A stretch of 56,884 nucleotides of DNA from Dysgonomonas sp. 521 (GCF_010501055.1 NZ_QVMO01000017.1:1-56884), one strand, 5' to 3'. Shown: positions 36,024-44,739, numbered from the stretch's first letter. Notes: generated by a model not told the origin, from the letters alone. Made by a program: numbers and translations.

Positions 36024-38234
36024 ATGAAAACAATAAGAATATTAATTCTGCTTCTGATAATACCTGTACTTGCCTTTGGTAAAGGCATACTCAAAGGCTA
36101 TGTATATGACATTCAGAAACAGCCCCTGATAGGCGCGTCCGTCCATTGGGAAAACGCAAAAACAGGAGTGGTAACCAACGAAGAAGGTTACTTCGAAATA
36201 GCGGGAACACCGCACAAAGACCATATGCTGGCCATATCGTATGTGGGATTCAAAGACAAGGTAGTACATATTCACGACTTTGCCGAAGTACAGAACATTG
36301 TACTGGACGAAGACAACGAACTGGGGGAAGTCATCGTGGAAAGAACCCCTCCGGGAACAATCAAGTCGAGGACAAGCCTCTTGCACACAGAGAAGATAAC
36401 AACACGCGAACTACACCGTGCCGCATGCTGCAACCTGTCGGAGAGCTTCGAGACAAACCCGTCTGTAGACGTATCTTTCAGCGATGCCGTTACAGGCGCG
36501 AAGCAGATACAATTGCTAGGGCTGGCAGGGACGTATGTACAAACCCTCACTGAGAATTACCCTAATTTCAGGGGGGCAGCTTCCGTTTACGGGCTTGATT
36601 ATATACCCGGCCCGTGGATGGAAAGCATACAGATATCCAAAGGCGCGGCTTCTGTAAAGAATGGTTACGAATCCATTACCGGACAGATGAATGTGGAATA
36701 CAAAAAGCCGAACAGCGCAGACCCGTTGAGCCTGAATATCTTTGCCAGTGACGCCGGACGCTACGAAGGAAATGCCGATGCGGCGTTTATACTGAATGAC
36801 AAACTCAGTACAGGTGTATTCCTCCACTACTCCAACGAATCGGCCTCGCATGACGATAACGACGATAGCTTCCTCGATATGCCGAAGAAACACCAGTTCA
36901 ACTTTATGAACCGCTGGCATTATATGTCGGGCAAGTATGCTTCGCAGTTTGGAGTCCGCTTTTTGCAGGATTACCGTACCAGTGGGCAGACAATGCATAC
37001 GTTGAACTCCGCTTCGGTAAATACAGAGCCATATGAAATATCGGTAAAGACCAACAGGGGTGAATTTTATACAAAGAACTCCTACATTCTGGACGAAGAA
37101 CGCAACGGAAATATAGCCCTTATATTTACAGGTTCGTACCACGATCAAAAGTCGAAATATGCCGCCGATATATATAATGTATATGAGAATAACCTCTATG
37201 CTTCGTTGATGTACGAAACCGAACTGGGGAAGATGCACCAGTTGAGCGCGGGATTGAGCATGAACTGGGATAAATACAACCAGTCTGTCCACCTCTCACG
37301 CCCAATCACAAACCAACCTGACGAGGAGACTACAACAGGCGGTTACCTTCAGTACACATTCAACAAAGACGATAAGTTTATCGCGCTGGCCGGATTACGC
37401 ACCGACTACAGTACGCTTCACAGGAAAGCCTTCGTAACCCCACGCCTGCATCTGAAATATATGCCTGTAGAATGGTTCAACCTGCGTGCTTCAGCCGGAA
37501 AAGGATACCGCACAGTGTTTGTTATGCCTGAGAACAGCTACTTTCTGGCAAGCAGCCGTAAGATAGAAATCGCCGACAACCTGAAACAGGAATCGGCTTG
37601 GAATTACGGCACAAGCATATCTTTCCATATACCCATCAGAGGGGAAGAACTGACTATATCCGGCGAATGGTACAGGACAGACTTCGACAATCAGGTGGTG
37701 ACAGATATGGACAGCGACCCTCATACCGTAAAATTCTACAACCTGTCTGGTAAATCATACGCTAACAGCTTCCAGATAGAAGCATCGTACCCGCTATTCA
37801 GAGGGTTCAACATTCTGGGCGCATACCGCTGGACAAACGCGAAGACAAATTATGGCGGCAAGATGATGAAGAAACCGCTTATCAGTGATTATAAGGCACT
37901 TGTTACAGCTTCATATGAAACCCGCCTGAAAAAATGGGCTTTCGACCTTACCGCCCAGTTTAACGGAGGCGGACGGATGCCGACTCCTGATGCCGTGAAT
38001 CCTTTATGGAAAACGACATTCGATTCATTTACCGTATTAAACGCTCAAATCACAAAGAACTTTCGCAACTGGAGTATCTATGTAGGCGCTGAAAACATTA
38101 CGGATTTCAAACAAAAGAATCCGGTTATTTCTGCCGAAAATCCGTTCGGAGACGACTTTGACGCTACAATGGTATGGGGACCTACACAAGGCCGTAAGTT
38201 CTATGTAGGGTTGCGGTACGCGATAGGAAAGTAA
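36024..38234 (+). CDS. TonB-dependent receptor (probable metal uptake)
   Basis: 736 residues. A signal peptide (MKTIRILILLLIIPVLAFG) is followed by a carboxypeptidase-regulatory-like domain (LKGYVYDIQKQPLIGASV), a plug with LSESFETNPSVDVSFSDAV and YGLDYIPGPWMESIQISKG, and a 22-strand-type barrel ending in FYVGLRYAIGK. It imports a ligand across the outer membrane using TonB. ACCN before the plug places a Cys pair where metal could be sensed. The frame opens 21 codons earlier but MKTIRI at 36024 has the signal peptide. The two Cys-containing small genes upstream support a copper or similar metal substrate. Confidence 0.92.
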   Translation: MKTIRILILLLIIPVLAFGKGILKGYVYDIQKQPLIGASVHWENAKTGVVTNEEGYFEIAGTPHKDHMLAISYVGFKDKVVHIHDFAEVQNIVLDEDNELGEVIVERTPPGTIKSRTSLLHTEKITTRELHRAACCNLSESFETNPSVDVSFSDAVTGAKQIQLLGLAGTYVQTLTENYPNFRGAASVYGLDYIPGPWMESIQISKGAASVKNGYESITGQMNVEYKKPNSADPLSLNIFASDAGRYEGNADAAFILNDKLSTGVFLHYSNESASHDDNDDSFLDMPKKHQFNFMNRWHYMSGKYASQFGVRFLQDYRTSGQTMHTLNSASVNTEPYEISVKTNRGEFYTKNSYILDEERNGNIALIFTGSYHDQKSKYAADIYNVYENNLYASLMYETELGKMHQLSAGLSMNWDKYNQSVHLSRPITNQPDEETTTGGYLQYTFNKDDKFIALAGLRTDYSTLHRKAFVTPRLHLKYMPVEWFNLRASAGKGYRTVFVMPENSYFLASSRKIEIADNLKQESAWNYGTSISFHIPIRGEELTISGEWYRTDFDNQVVTDMDSDPHTVKFYNLSGKSYANSFQIEASYPLFRGFNILGAYRWTNAKTNYGGKMMKKPLISDYKALVTASYETRLKKWAFDLTAQFNGGGRMPTPDAVNPLWKTTFDSFTVLNAQITKNFRNWSIYVGAENITDFKQKNPVISAENPFGDDFDATMVWGPTQGRKFYVGLRYAIGK

Positions 38235-38243
38235 TTTTTTAAT

Positions 38244-38331
38244 TAGTAAATTTGTCAATTAGCAGATTAGCAAATGAATTGATCCACTTTATACTATTTG
38301 CTAATCTGCTAATTTTCGAATCTACTAATTG
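38244..38331. repeat. Long palindrome between convergent genes
   Basis: Perfect 19-bp arms (38257-38275 and 38296-38314, AATTAGCAGATTAGCAAAT facing its complement), with outer AATTAGTA/CTACTAATT arms extending the structure. It probably ends transcription from both sides. Confidence 0.8.
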
Positions 38332-38335
38332 CTTA

Positions 38336-38998
38336 TTATTCAAAGAAATAATCAAACTCAAAAGCGATACTGTTAAACGCCTCCTGCTTTATCAAATCCT
38401 TATCATTCTTATATACAGACAATTCTTGAAGAATCTTGTCCGCTGTTTCTTTCGATTGCCGCCCGATATGCTTTAACGCCAATAATGAAGCATTACGGAG
38501 AGAAATATTCTCCGAAACTATATCATCCCAGATATATGGCAGGCGTCCTGTTAAAACAATCTCCGCTTTTTTACTCAGAAAGAGCCTTGCCAGAAGCCAG
38601 TAGCCGGTAGCCCTGATATCTGTATCCGCGGAATTGCCCCATTCCAAAGCCAGTTGGTTAGCAAATGATAAGTTCTGGAACAAATTGGCGCACACCTGTT
38701 CCCGTATCTCCTGATTCGGAATCTCCGATACCCATTCGTTCGCTTTTTCCATCGTAAAGGGCTCAACCGGATACAATAAGGTAGCCAGTATCTTCAACTC
38801 GCGTGTATTTTCTTTCCAGAGAGTTTCTGCTAGTCCGGCATCCACCTGATAGCGTTTGCTCAGCTCCCTGATTTGCTGAATGGATAAGCCGAAGTTTACC
38901 TTATACTCCAGTCCGTGCTGCCGCATACTGGTTGAGGCTACGCCATTCATGGCCATACGGCACCGTTTGCGTATATCTCTTAATATTTCTTCCTGCAT
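38336..38998 (-). CDS. AlkD-like DNA alkylation repair protein (HEAT fold)
   Basis: 220 residues matching the bacterial DNA alkylation repair family: helical repeats with FGLSIQQIRELSKRYQ, AETLWKENTRELKILATLL, DIRATGYWLLARLF and SLRNASLLALKHIG. True AlkD glycosylases use an aspartate and aromatic residues to trap alkylated bases. Trp and Asp are present in LPYIWDDI, but catalytic identity was not verified. The gene starts on the last base of the Dabb stop codon, so the two are translationally coupled and leftward. Confidence 0.85.
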   Translation of the reverse strand: MQEEILRDIRKRCRMAMNGVASTSMRQHGLEYKVNFGLSIQQIRELSKRYQVDAGLAETLWKENTRELKILATLLYPVEPFTMEKANEWVSEIPNQEIREQVCANLFQNLSFANQLALEWGNSADTDIRATGYWLLARLFLSKKAEIVLTGRLPYIWDDIVSENISLRNASLLALKHIGRQSKETADKILQELSVYKNDKDLIKQEAFNSIAFEFDYFFE

Positions 38999-39297
38999 TA
39001 TACCTCAAAGTCTACAGCTTTCCGATCCATAACGGCTTCCCTGATAAAAGGAAGTACAGCCTGATGTAACGGATGGTTCTGGTATGTGTCTAAATCTTCT
39101 TTTTTTGACAGCTCGGAATAAAGGGCTACATCAAAGTTTCCGCCCCCAAGAAAATCGATTCCTACCTCTATTTTCAGCAGCCCGTCAATTTTGCCGGACA
39201 GGGCTTCCAGTTTTTCCTTTATCAGCCCGGCGTTTGTCGCTTTGTCGTTTCCGTGGGCTTCCTCTTTGAGCTTCCACATTACTATATGTTTTACCAT
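38998..39297 (-). CDS. Dabb (stress-responsive A/B barrel) protein
   Basis: A 99-residue single ferredoxin-like Dabb domain: MVKHIVMWKLKEEA at the start, EVGIDFLGGGNFDVALYSEL, then YQNHPLHQAVLPFIREAV. Dabb proteins dimerise into a beta barrel, and some are enzymes or stress proteins. Here the role is unknown. The upstream AAGGA spaced 1-2 bp from the ATG is a Shine-Dalgarno-like site, unusual in this window, and supports the start at 39297 over an earlier frame start at 39345. The downstream alkD gene overlaps by one base. Confidence 0.88.
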   Translation of the reverse strand: MVKHIVMWKLKEEAHGNDKATNAGLIKEKLEALSGKIDGLLKIEVGIDFLGGGNFDVALYSELSKKEDLDTYQNHPLHQAVLPFIREAVMDRKAVDFEV

Positions 39298-39467
39298 GTC
39301 CTTATATATTTTTGTCTTTAATTTTATATTATAGGGGCGTTGCATACGCTCCTACAGATTATCCCGATTCCTTTTAGTCTCAGGTTTGTAATCCGTGCAC
39401 TTTAAAACTAAGGCACAAGTTGCAAACTTGCGCCAGCAAAGAGAAGTTAAATAAATATTATCCGATA

Positions 39468-39926
39468 TTATTCGGCATATTCATTTGGTGTAATTCTTAC
39501 CTCTGCGAAAAGAGTTCCGTCCATTTTATAGTAAGCGAAGATCACGGTCATCTTATCTTTGCGGAACATCTTAGCGTCTTCATCGTCTTTCTCTTTCAAT
39601 CCTATCGCAATAGCTGGTTTCGAAGATCGTACAAATTCCTCGGGAGAGACAGCGAACTCCTTCGTATTCGTAAAATAATATTTATATTCATTAGCCGATA
39701 CAGCCTCAGCTCTGTCCATACGCATACCTCCCGGCCATACCTTAGGCATGGAAGCATTCATCTTTTCAGCTAACTCCACATATTTTTTCTTGGGAGGCTC
39801 AGGCTTTATTTCTGTTTTTGCAGTCTTATTATCTTCTGTATTCTCCGTTTTGGTTTTCGAACCGCAACTGGTTATTACTCCCATCGTAACTATACATGAA
39901 AGGATAAGAACTATATACTTTTTCAT
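39468..39926 (-). CDS. Uncharacterised lipoprotein
   Basis: 152 residues with a signal peptide and lipobox (GVITSC), a Lys/Thr/Glu-rich linker, and a small alpha/beta domain containing VELAEKMNASMPKVWPGGMRM and VIFAYYKMDGTLFAEVRI. I do not recognise the family. An AAGGAG ribosome-binding site lies 5 bp before the ATG, and TATCTTTA (39965-39958) upstream is near the -7 consensus. It stands alone. The DNA downstream carries an ACAAGTTGCAAACTTG hairpin word also found near 6834. Confidence 0.78.
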   Translation of the reverse strand: MKKYIVLILSCIVTMGVITSCGSKTKTENTEDNKTAKTEIKPEPPKKKYVELAEKMNASMPKVWPGGMRMDRAEAVSANEYKYYFTNTKEFAVSPEEFVRSSKPAIAIGLKEKDDEDAKMFRKDKMTVIFAYYKMDGTLFAEVRITPNEYAE

Positions 39927-40231
39927 AATCTCCTTTTTTTATTGATTAAACAAGCGATAAAGATAGGAATTTAAGAATAGAACTGCATATTGCTTTTTCA
40001 TATTTTATAACGATTGCTAATAATTGCAAAGAATAATCGGATAGCATTCTTGTCATAAACAAATCTTTATCGGTGTCGGTTCTGCCTTTCAGATAGCAGT
40101 TTAGTGTCGGTTCACTACCACACACTGCGCTTCGCCTGTATGTGGTTAATGAATATTTTGCCTTTCGGGCAAGAACAAAAAGTAACAGGTCTGGCAAAAA
40201 TACAATTGCTAATTATCAATTGCTTATGCGC

Positions 40232-40282
40232 AAAAAGTGACAAAGGTGACACTTTTTTCATTGCTTTTCCCTGTTACTTTTT
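40232..40282. repeat. Dispersed hairpin repeat, family A copy 3
   Basis: AAAAAGTGACAAAGG (40232-40246) faces CCCTGTTACTTTTT (to 40282), with the short inner hairpin AAAAAGTG/CACTTTTT retained. Confidence 0.75.
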
Positions 40283-40310
40283 CCTTCGATTATATCAAAG
40301 AACGCTTTAT

Positions 40311-40514
40311 GTCCCGAAGGGGCTAAACATGGATAACCACGGGTAGAAACCCGTGGCAGGGACTGACTGAAAAACATGTCTCCGTAGGAGGCAAATAGTG
40401 AAAATCAATCCCGTTCGCCTCCTACGGAGACGGTCTATTCTTTTCAGCTTTTGCCACGGGCTTTACCCGTGGTTATCCGGATTAGCCCGCTTCGCGGACT
40501 TAGAAGCCTGACAG
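40311..40514. repeat. Nested palindrome, family B copy 2 (expanded)
   Basis: Outer arms GGATAACCACGGGT (40331-40344) and ACCCGTGGTTATCC (40465-40478) are perfect complements. Inside, GTCTCCGTAGGAGGC (40378-40392) pairs with GCCTCCTACGGAGAC (40417-40431). Each end also has a small CCACGGGT/ACCCGTGG hairpin. It is flanked by GTCCCGAAGGGGC and AGCCCGCTTCGCGGACTTAG, as in the simpler copy at 18136. Confidence 0.85.
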
Positions 40515-40541
40515 TAAAAACAGAAATAGCAGGCTGCTGCA

Positions 40542-40592
40542 AAAAAGTGACAAAGGTGACTCTTTTTTTATCGTTTTTTATTGTTACTTTTT
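40542..40592. repeat. Dispersed hairpin repeat, family A copy 4
   Basis: AAAAAGTGACAAAGG (40542-40556) faces TATTGTTACTTTTT (40579-40592). The tail CATTTCAAAGAGCTC follows as in copies 2 and 3. Confidence 0.75.
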
Positions 40593-40739
40593 CTTATCAT
40601 ATATCATTTCAAAGAGCTCTATATATAAGATAATTTTAGGGCAAAAACATTGCGTTTACCTTGTGAATTTTAATTCTTAATTTTCCACAGCCCCATCTTT
40701 TTCATATATTCGCAGGATAAATCAATTAAACACGAAATT

Positions 40740-42407
40740 ATGAAACAAGCCCGATTTATTTTGACAATCGCATTGCTGATAAGTTTTCTTTACTCTTGTA
40801 AAGATTCTGCTGACTTGACTAACGCCATACCGGCCGGTGCGGTTACGGTTATACACATCGACACTAAATCGTTATTAACAAAAGCCGATTATAAACCACT
40901 GGAAAATAAAGTTATCAAAGATGCCCTCAATAGCGCGAAAAATAACGGGAACAGCACAAAGGTACTGGAACAGTTCGAAGAGTTCCTGAAAAACCCCAAC
41001 TCTACGGGTATAGACCTCGTTAGCGATTGTTATATCTATATGGACAGTATCACAATGGGTATCGTACTGAAAATGAACGATGCTAAAAAGTTCAGCGATC
41101 TGCTGACCAAAACATTCGAAATACCGGAGCAAATGCTGGTAGAAAAAGACGGAATAACTACAATAGATATCCAACGGAATGTAAATATAGGCTGGACAAA
41201 AGATAAAATACTGTTGCTTACGTATTCCGGCTATTCATATATGCTGGGAACATCAGCTTTGCCCGACCTGGATGCATTACTGAAAAAACAACTGACACAA
41301 TCGGAAAAAGAAAGCATCAATGCGAAAAAGACATTTGCCGACTTTATTTCGAACAAGAAAGATGTCTCCATTTACTATTCTTACGATAATGTTTTCGGCA
41401 TGTGGGCTACTGCCGTGAATCCTGCTTTAAGCATGTATGGAGGACGGGATGGCAAAGCTGTAGAAAGTATTATCTCAGGATTGCAAAGCCAGTTTAAGGG
41501 TGTAAACATGGGGGCTTTCATTTCATTCGACAAAGGGGAGGTCACGCTCAACAATAAGATGTATTATGATTCTCCCGAAGCTGAAAAGAATTTTGCTGAC
41601 TTAGCTTCCCAACTGTCAGGCGAACTCAAAGGAGACCAGCTCAAGTACTTTGCCGAAAAACCGGTGTTCGCGGCTTCAGCTAATATGAACGGAGAAGGCG
41701 TATATAATTACCTGAGTCAGCTAGGGATGATAGCACTTATCGAAAAAAATGCAGGGTCTAACCTTGAAACGATGGGCATCGACCTGAAATCGCTTATATC
41801 GAATATAAACGGGGATATTACAGTTGCCCTGAACAATGTAAAAACAGTGAAAAGAAAATCAGCATATTCCAATTATGAATATACCGACTCTTATCCCGAA
41901 TTAACCTTTATGGCAGACCTCAAGGATGCGAATTCGACATGGGACTTTATAAAAGGGAAAGTAAAAGAAGCGAATGGCGAATTCAACGTGATTACCGAAG
42001 TAAATGCCAATACATACTCTTTCTCTATGTATGATGGTGTTACAGGCTATTTCGGCATAAATAACAATATGCTCTTTTTTACCAACAGAACAGATGTATT
42101 GGAAAACCTGTCTGCCGGCGACCTGAAAAACGAGTTCTCGTCTCAGGCCAAAGGTAATACAGCATTCATCTTCGGCAACCTGAATCCTTTACAGCCAATG
42201 CTGTTGGACGAAATAGGTAATGATGCCAAAGCTCAGGAGTTTGCGACAAAAGGTCTTGCCCTGATTGGGGATTATAGTTATGCTTCGATGCCCGACATGA
42301 ACGGAAAGGGCAAAATAGTAATTACCGACACCAGTGGCAACAGCCTCGCGGTCATCTGTAAATTTATCGACAGCGTAGTTACCTATGCTGTTCAGCAGAA
42401 CATGTAA
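40740..42407 (+). CDS. DUF4836 family lipoprotein
   Basis: 555 residues. The signal peptide ends in a lipobox (SFLYSC). The mature protein begins with IPAGAVTVIHIDTKSLLTKA and repeats a DUF3352-like beta-alpha pattern, with a central FISFDKGEVTLNNKMYYDS and PVFAASANMNGEGVYNYL, typical of DUF4836. It is predicted to be a periplasm-facing or surface lipoprotein. The function is unknown. It is followed after 17 bp by an ABC ATPase and its permease, so the three form an operon and the lipoprotein may be a partner or substrate of the transporter. Confidence 0.88.
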   Translation: MKQARFILTIALLISFLYSCKDSADLTNAIPAGAVTVIHIDTKSLLTKADYKPLENKVIKDALNSAKNNGNSTKVLEQFEEFLKNPNSTGIDLVSDCYIYMDSITMGIVLKMNDAKKFSDLLTKTFEIPEQMLVEKDGITTIDIQRNVNIGWTKDKILLLTYSGYSYMLGTSALPDLDALLKKQLTQSEKESINAKKTFADFISNKKDVSIYYSYDNVFGMWATAVNPALSMYGGRDGKAVESIISGLQSQFKGVNMGAFISFDKGEVTLNNKMYYDSPEAEKNFADLASQLSGELKGDQLKYFAEKPVFAASANMNGEGVYNYLSQLGMIALIEKNAGSNLETMGIDLKSLISNINGDITVALNNVKTVKRKSAYSNYEYTDSYPELTFMADLKDANSTWDFIKGKVKEANGEFNVITEVNANTYSFSMYDGVTGYFGINNNMLFFTNRTDVLENLSAGDLKNEFSSQAKGNTAFIFGNLNPLQPMLLDEIGNDAKAQEFATKGLALIGDYSYASMPDMNGKGKIVITDTSGNSLAVICKFIDSVVTYAVQQNM

Positions 42408-42424
42408 CATCCCTCAATAAGATA

Positions 42425-43069
42425 ATGTATAATATACATCTAAAAAATATCCTGCCCGATGTCTTTTCCGGAACAGAGAACATAAGCTCCCAGGTCTGGC
42501 AAAACGACATCACTTTCAAGAAAGGGGAAACATACCTGATAAAAGCGGAATCAGGCTTAGGGAAAAGTTCGCTCTGTAGCTATATCTATGGCTACAGAGC
42601 CGATTTTTCGGGCGATATCCTCTTTGATGAAATAGGGGTAAAAGGTATCAAAAATAAAGAATGGGACAATATCAGGACAAAACACCTGAGCCTCCTGTTT
42701 CAGGAACTGCGGCTCTTCCCGGAACTGACGGCACTTGAAAATATCCGCTTGAAAAACAACCTGACCCGCTACAAGACAGACAGTGATATCGACTCTATGT
42801 TCGGTCAACTCGGCGTCGGGGATAAAAAGAACCAGCTGATAGGTAAAATGTCGTGGGGGCAGCAACAGCGTGTCGCCATCATACGCTCTTTGTGCCAGCC
42901 ATTCGACTTCCTGTTTCTGGACGAACCTGTCAGCCACCTCGATGACAACAATGCCCGCATAATAACGGAACTTGTACGCGCAGAGGTAAACGCGCAGGGC
43001 GCAGGGCTTATTGTTACCTCGATAGGCAAGGATTTACCAATGGACTATACCCAAACATTATCATTATGA
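42425..43069 (+). CDS. ABC transporter ATP-binding protein with altered motifs
   Basis: 214 residues, near the length of LolD/MacB-type ATPases. Walker A reads AESGLGKSS (41-49, Lys47), with Ala in place of the first Gly. The Q-loop is LLFQELRL (Gln93). The signature reads MSWGQQQ (142-148), with Trp where LSGGQ has Gly. Walker B with the catalytic Glu is FLFLDEP (Glu167). The H-loop position reads VTSIG, with Ser instead of His. ATP binding is likely, but hydrolysis may be slow or unusual. The stop overlaps the permease ATG by 4 bp (ATGA). Confidence 0.9.
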   Translation: MYNIHLKNILPDVFSGTENISSQVWQNDITFKKGETYLIKAESGLGKSSLCSYIYGYRADFSGDILFDEIGVKGIKNKEWDNIRTKHLSLLFQELRLFPELTALENIRLKNNLTRYKTDSDIDSMFGQLGVGDKKNQLIGKMSWGQQQRVAIIRSLCQPFDFLFLDEPVSHLDDNNARIITELVRAEVNAQGAGLIVTSIGKDLPMDYTQTLSL

Positions 43070-44241
43070 ATCTGGTCTGGAAACTTCTGAAACAAAATAT
43101 AAGTAAAGGCCAGTTTGCCGGATTCTTTATAGCAAACCTCATCGGCCTGACTATCGTATTGCTGGGTCTCCAGTTCTATCTGGACATCAGCCCTCTCTTT
43201 TCGGAGAAAGACTCCATCATGAAAAGGGATTACCTTGTTTTAACAAAGCAGGTAGGCATATACAATACCTTGAACCCCAAAGCATCCGGTTTTTCTCCCG
43301 AAGAGATTGAGAATATAAAGAAAACCAGTTTCGCCACACAGGTGGGGGCATTCACAGCCTCCAAGTATAAGGTGTTCGGAGGGATTAGCACCAGGCAGTT
43401 AGGCTTCAACACCGAGATGTTCTTCGAATCGGTACCCGATGACTTTATCGATGTGAAAACCGATAACTGGAAGTTCTCCCCCGAAGATACATCCATCCCT
43501 ATTATCCTGCCGAAGAATTACCTCGACCTCTATAATTTCGGCTTCGCGGAAGCCCGGTCGATGCCTAAGCTATCGCAGAGCGTAATAAGCATGGTGAAGT
43601 TCGATATCACAATATCAGGCAAATGGCAGCATCGCGAGTTTAAGGGACGGATAGCAGGTTTCTCTAACCGTATAAATACGATACTCGTTCCCGAATCATT
43701 CATGAAATGGGCGAATGAGAACTATGGCGAACAGGAAGCCTCCAACCCGAGCCGCCTGATGGTAGAAGTAAACAATGCTGCCGACCCGGATATCGCTACC
43801 TTCCTCAAACAGAACAACTATGACGTGGAAGGCGAAAACTCCGCTATAAGCAAGATGTCGTACTTCCTCAAGATAATGGTAGGTATCGTCATCGCCATAG
43901 GCGTTATCATCTGCGCGCTCGCATTCTTTGTACTTACACTGAGTATTTACCTGCTTCTGGAAAAGAATATGGATAAGCTCCGCAACCTTCGCCTGATCGG
44001 CTATTCTAAGGGCGTGGTAATACGTCCGTACGAATTACTGGCTACAGGGCTGAACCTCATTGTACTCATACTTGCCTCTGCTGCAGTTATCCTTATACGT
44101 GCTAAATACAGTGATATAATACGCATGGTATGGAGCGAGTTTGAAGGTTCGGGGGGTATAATCACACTTATCGCCGGAGCATGTATATTCTTCTTGTTGT
44201 CGATGCTTAATATTTTGATAATAAGGCGAAAATTGAAATAA
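43066..44241 (+). CDS. MacB/FtsX-type ABC permease
   Basis: 391 residues. One N-terminal helix (about 18-40) is followed by a periplasmic domain of about 230 residues and three C-terminal helices (about 270-300, 320-345 and 360-385), with an FtsX-like LRNLRLIGYSKGVVIRPYEL between them. This is the layout of type VII ABC systems (MacB, LolCE, FtsX), which transmit force to the periplasm rather than pump through the membrane. With its ATPase and the DUF4836 lipoprotein it may extract lipoproteins or act on the envelope. No adaptor or TolC gene is nearby. Confidence 0.85.
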   Translation: MNLVWKLLKQNISKGQFAGFFIANLIGLTIVLLGLQFYLDISPLFSEKDSIMKRDYLVLTKQVGIYNTLNPKASGFSPEEIENIKKTSFATQVGAFTASKYKVFGGISTRQLGFNTEMFFESVPDDFIDVKTDNWKFSPEDTSIPIILPKNYLDLYNFGFAEARSMPKLSQSVISMVKFDITISGKWQHREFKGRIAGFSNRINTILVPESFMKWANENYGEQEASNPSRLMVEVNNAADPDIATFLKQNNYDVEGENSAISKMSYFLKIMVGIVIAIGVIICALAFFVLTLSIYLLLEKNMDKLRNLRLIGYSKGVVIRPYELLATGLNLIVLILASAAVILIRAKYSDIIRMVWSEFEGSGGIITLIAGACIFFLLSMLNILIIRRKLK

Positions 44242-44426
44242 AGATAAATCAGCCTATTGTGCAGCAGCGTATTGCATACGCCCTGAAGCCACGCTATGCA
44301 AACGGGCCTGCCCCCTCTGTAGCCGCTATCGGGCAGGCTAAGCCTGTCCCTACAAAGTAATTGATATGTAATTTAAACTTTTAAAGTACCAAAAATGTTT
44401 ACATACAAACAATCTGGACAAGATTT

Positions 44427-44720
44427 AATTTTTTGACATAAGTACATGACAAAAAATATTGATACTGGCTTGAAAAGCCTGATTCTCATAACCGTAGGTC
44501 ATCGACCTGCGGAGATCGCAACATACAGAAACTACTGTCTGAAAGACAGGACAACACATTGTCTTGCCTTTCAGGCAAGTAGCTTTTTGCCTTTTCGTCC
44601 GCATGTTGCGCTACGCTTACATACGGTTATGAAAATATTGCCTTTCAGGCAATCTGTTTATTATCAACAATTTTCATATTGAATATTATTTTTTGTCATG
44701 TACTAAATTTTTTGACATAA
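44427..44720. repeat. Inserted element with direct repeats and inverted ends
   Basis: This lies in the 516-bp spacer 44242-44757. A 15-bp direct repeat, AATTTTTTGACATAA, occurs at 44427-44441 and 44706-44720. Between the copies, 17-bp inverted ends GTACATGACAAAAAATA (44442-44458 and its complement ending at 44703) bound about 262 bp. The interior has GCCTTTCAGGCAA and ACCGTAGGTCATCGACCTGCGG hairpins. It carries no gene and looks like a non-autonomous mobile element with a target duplication. The left third of the spacer (44260-44360) holds other hairpin words. Confidence 0.75.
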
Positions 44721-44739
44721 AAAGTATATCATACCTTTA
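44711..44739 (+). promoter_or_regulatory. Possible zupT promoter
   Basis: TTTG (44711-44714) and TACCTTTA (44732-44739, one base off TAnnTTTG) with 17-bp spacing. The -33 part lies inside the right direct repeat of the inserted element. Confidence 0.4.

Larger units (their letters stand above)
39927..40739. other. Gene-free spacer, 813 bp, packed with repeats
   Basis: In order: a word pair CTTCGCCTGTATGTGGTTA and TTTTGCCTTTCGGGCAAG (about 40131-40169; a related form is at 44605-44655), family A copy 3, the nested family B palindrome, and family A copy 4. Short frames that cross them translate to similar KSDKGDTFF-like strings only because the repeats are similar. A near-consensus TATATTCG (40705-40712) may serve the DUF4836 gene. 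Confidence 0.65.

Noticed and set aside
40104..40633. Short frames giving KSDKGDTFF-like peptides, also near 2400 and 29250
   Set aside because: The peptides resemble each other because the DNA hairpin repeats do; frames and ends differ between copies.
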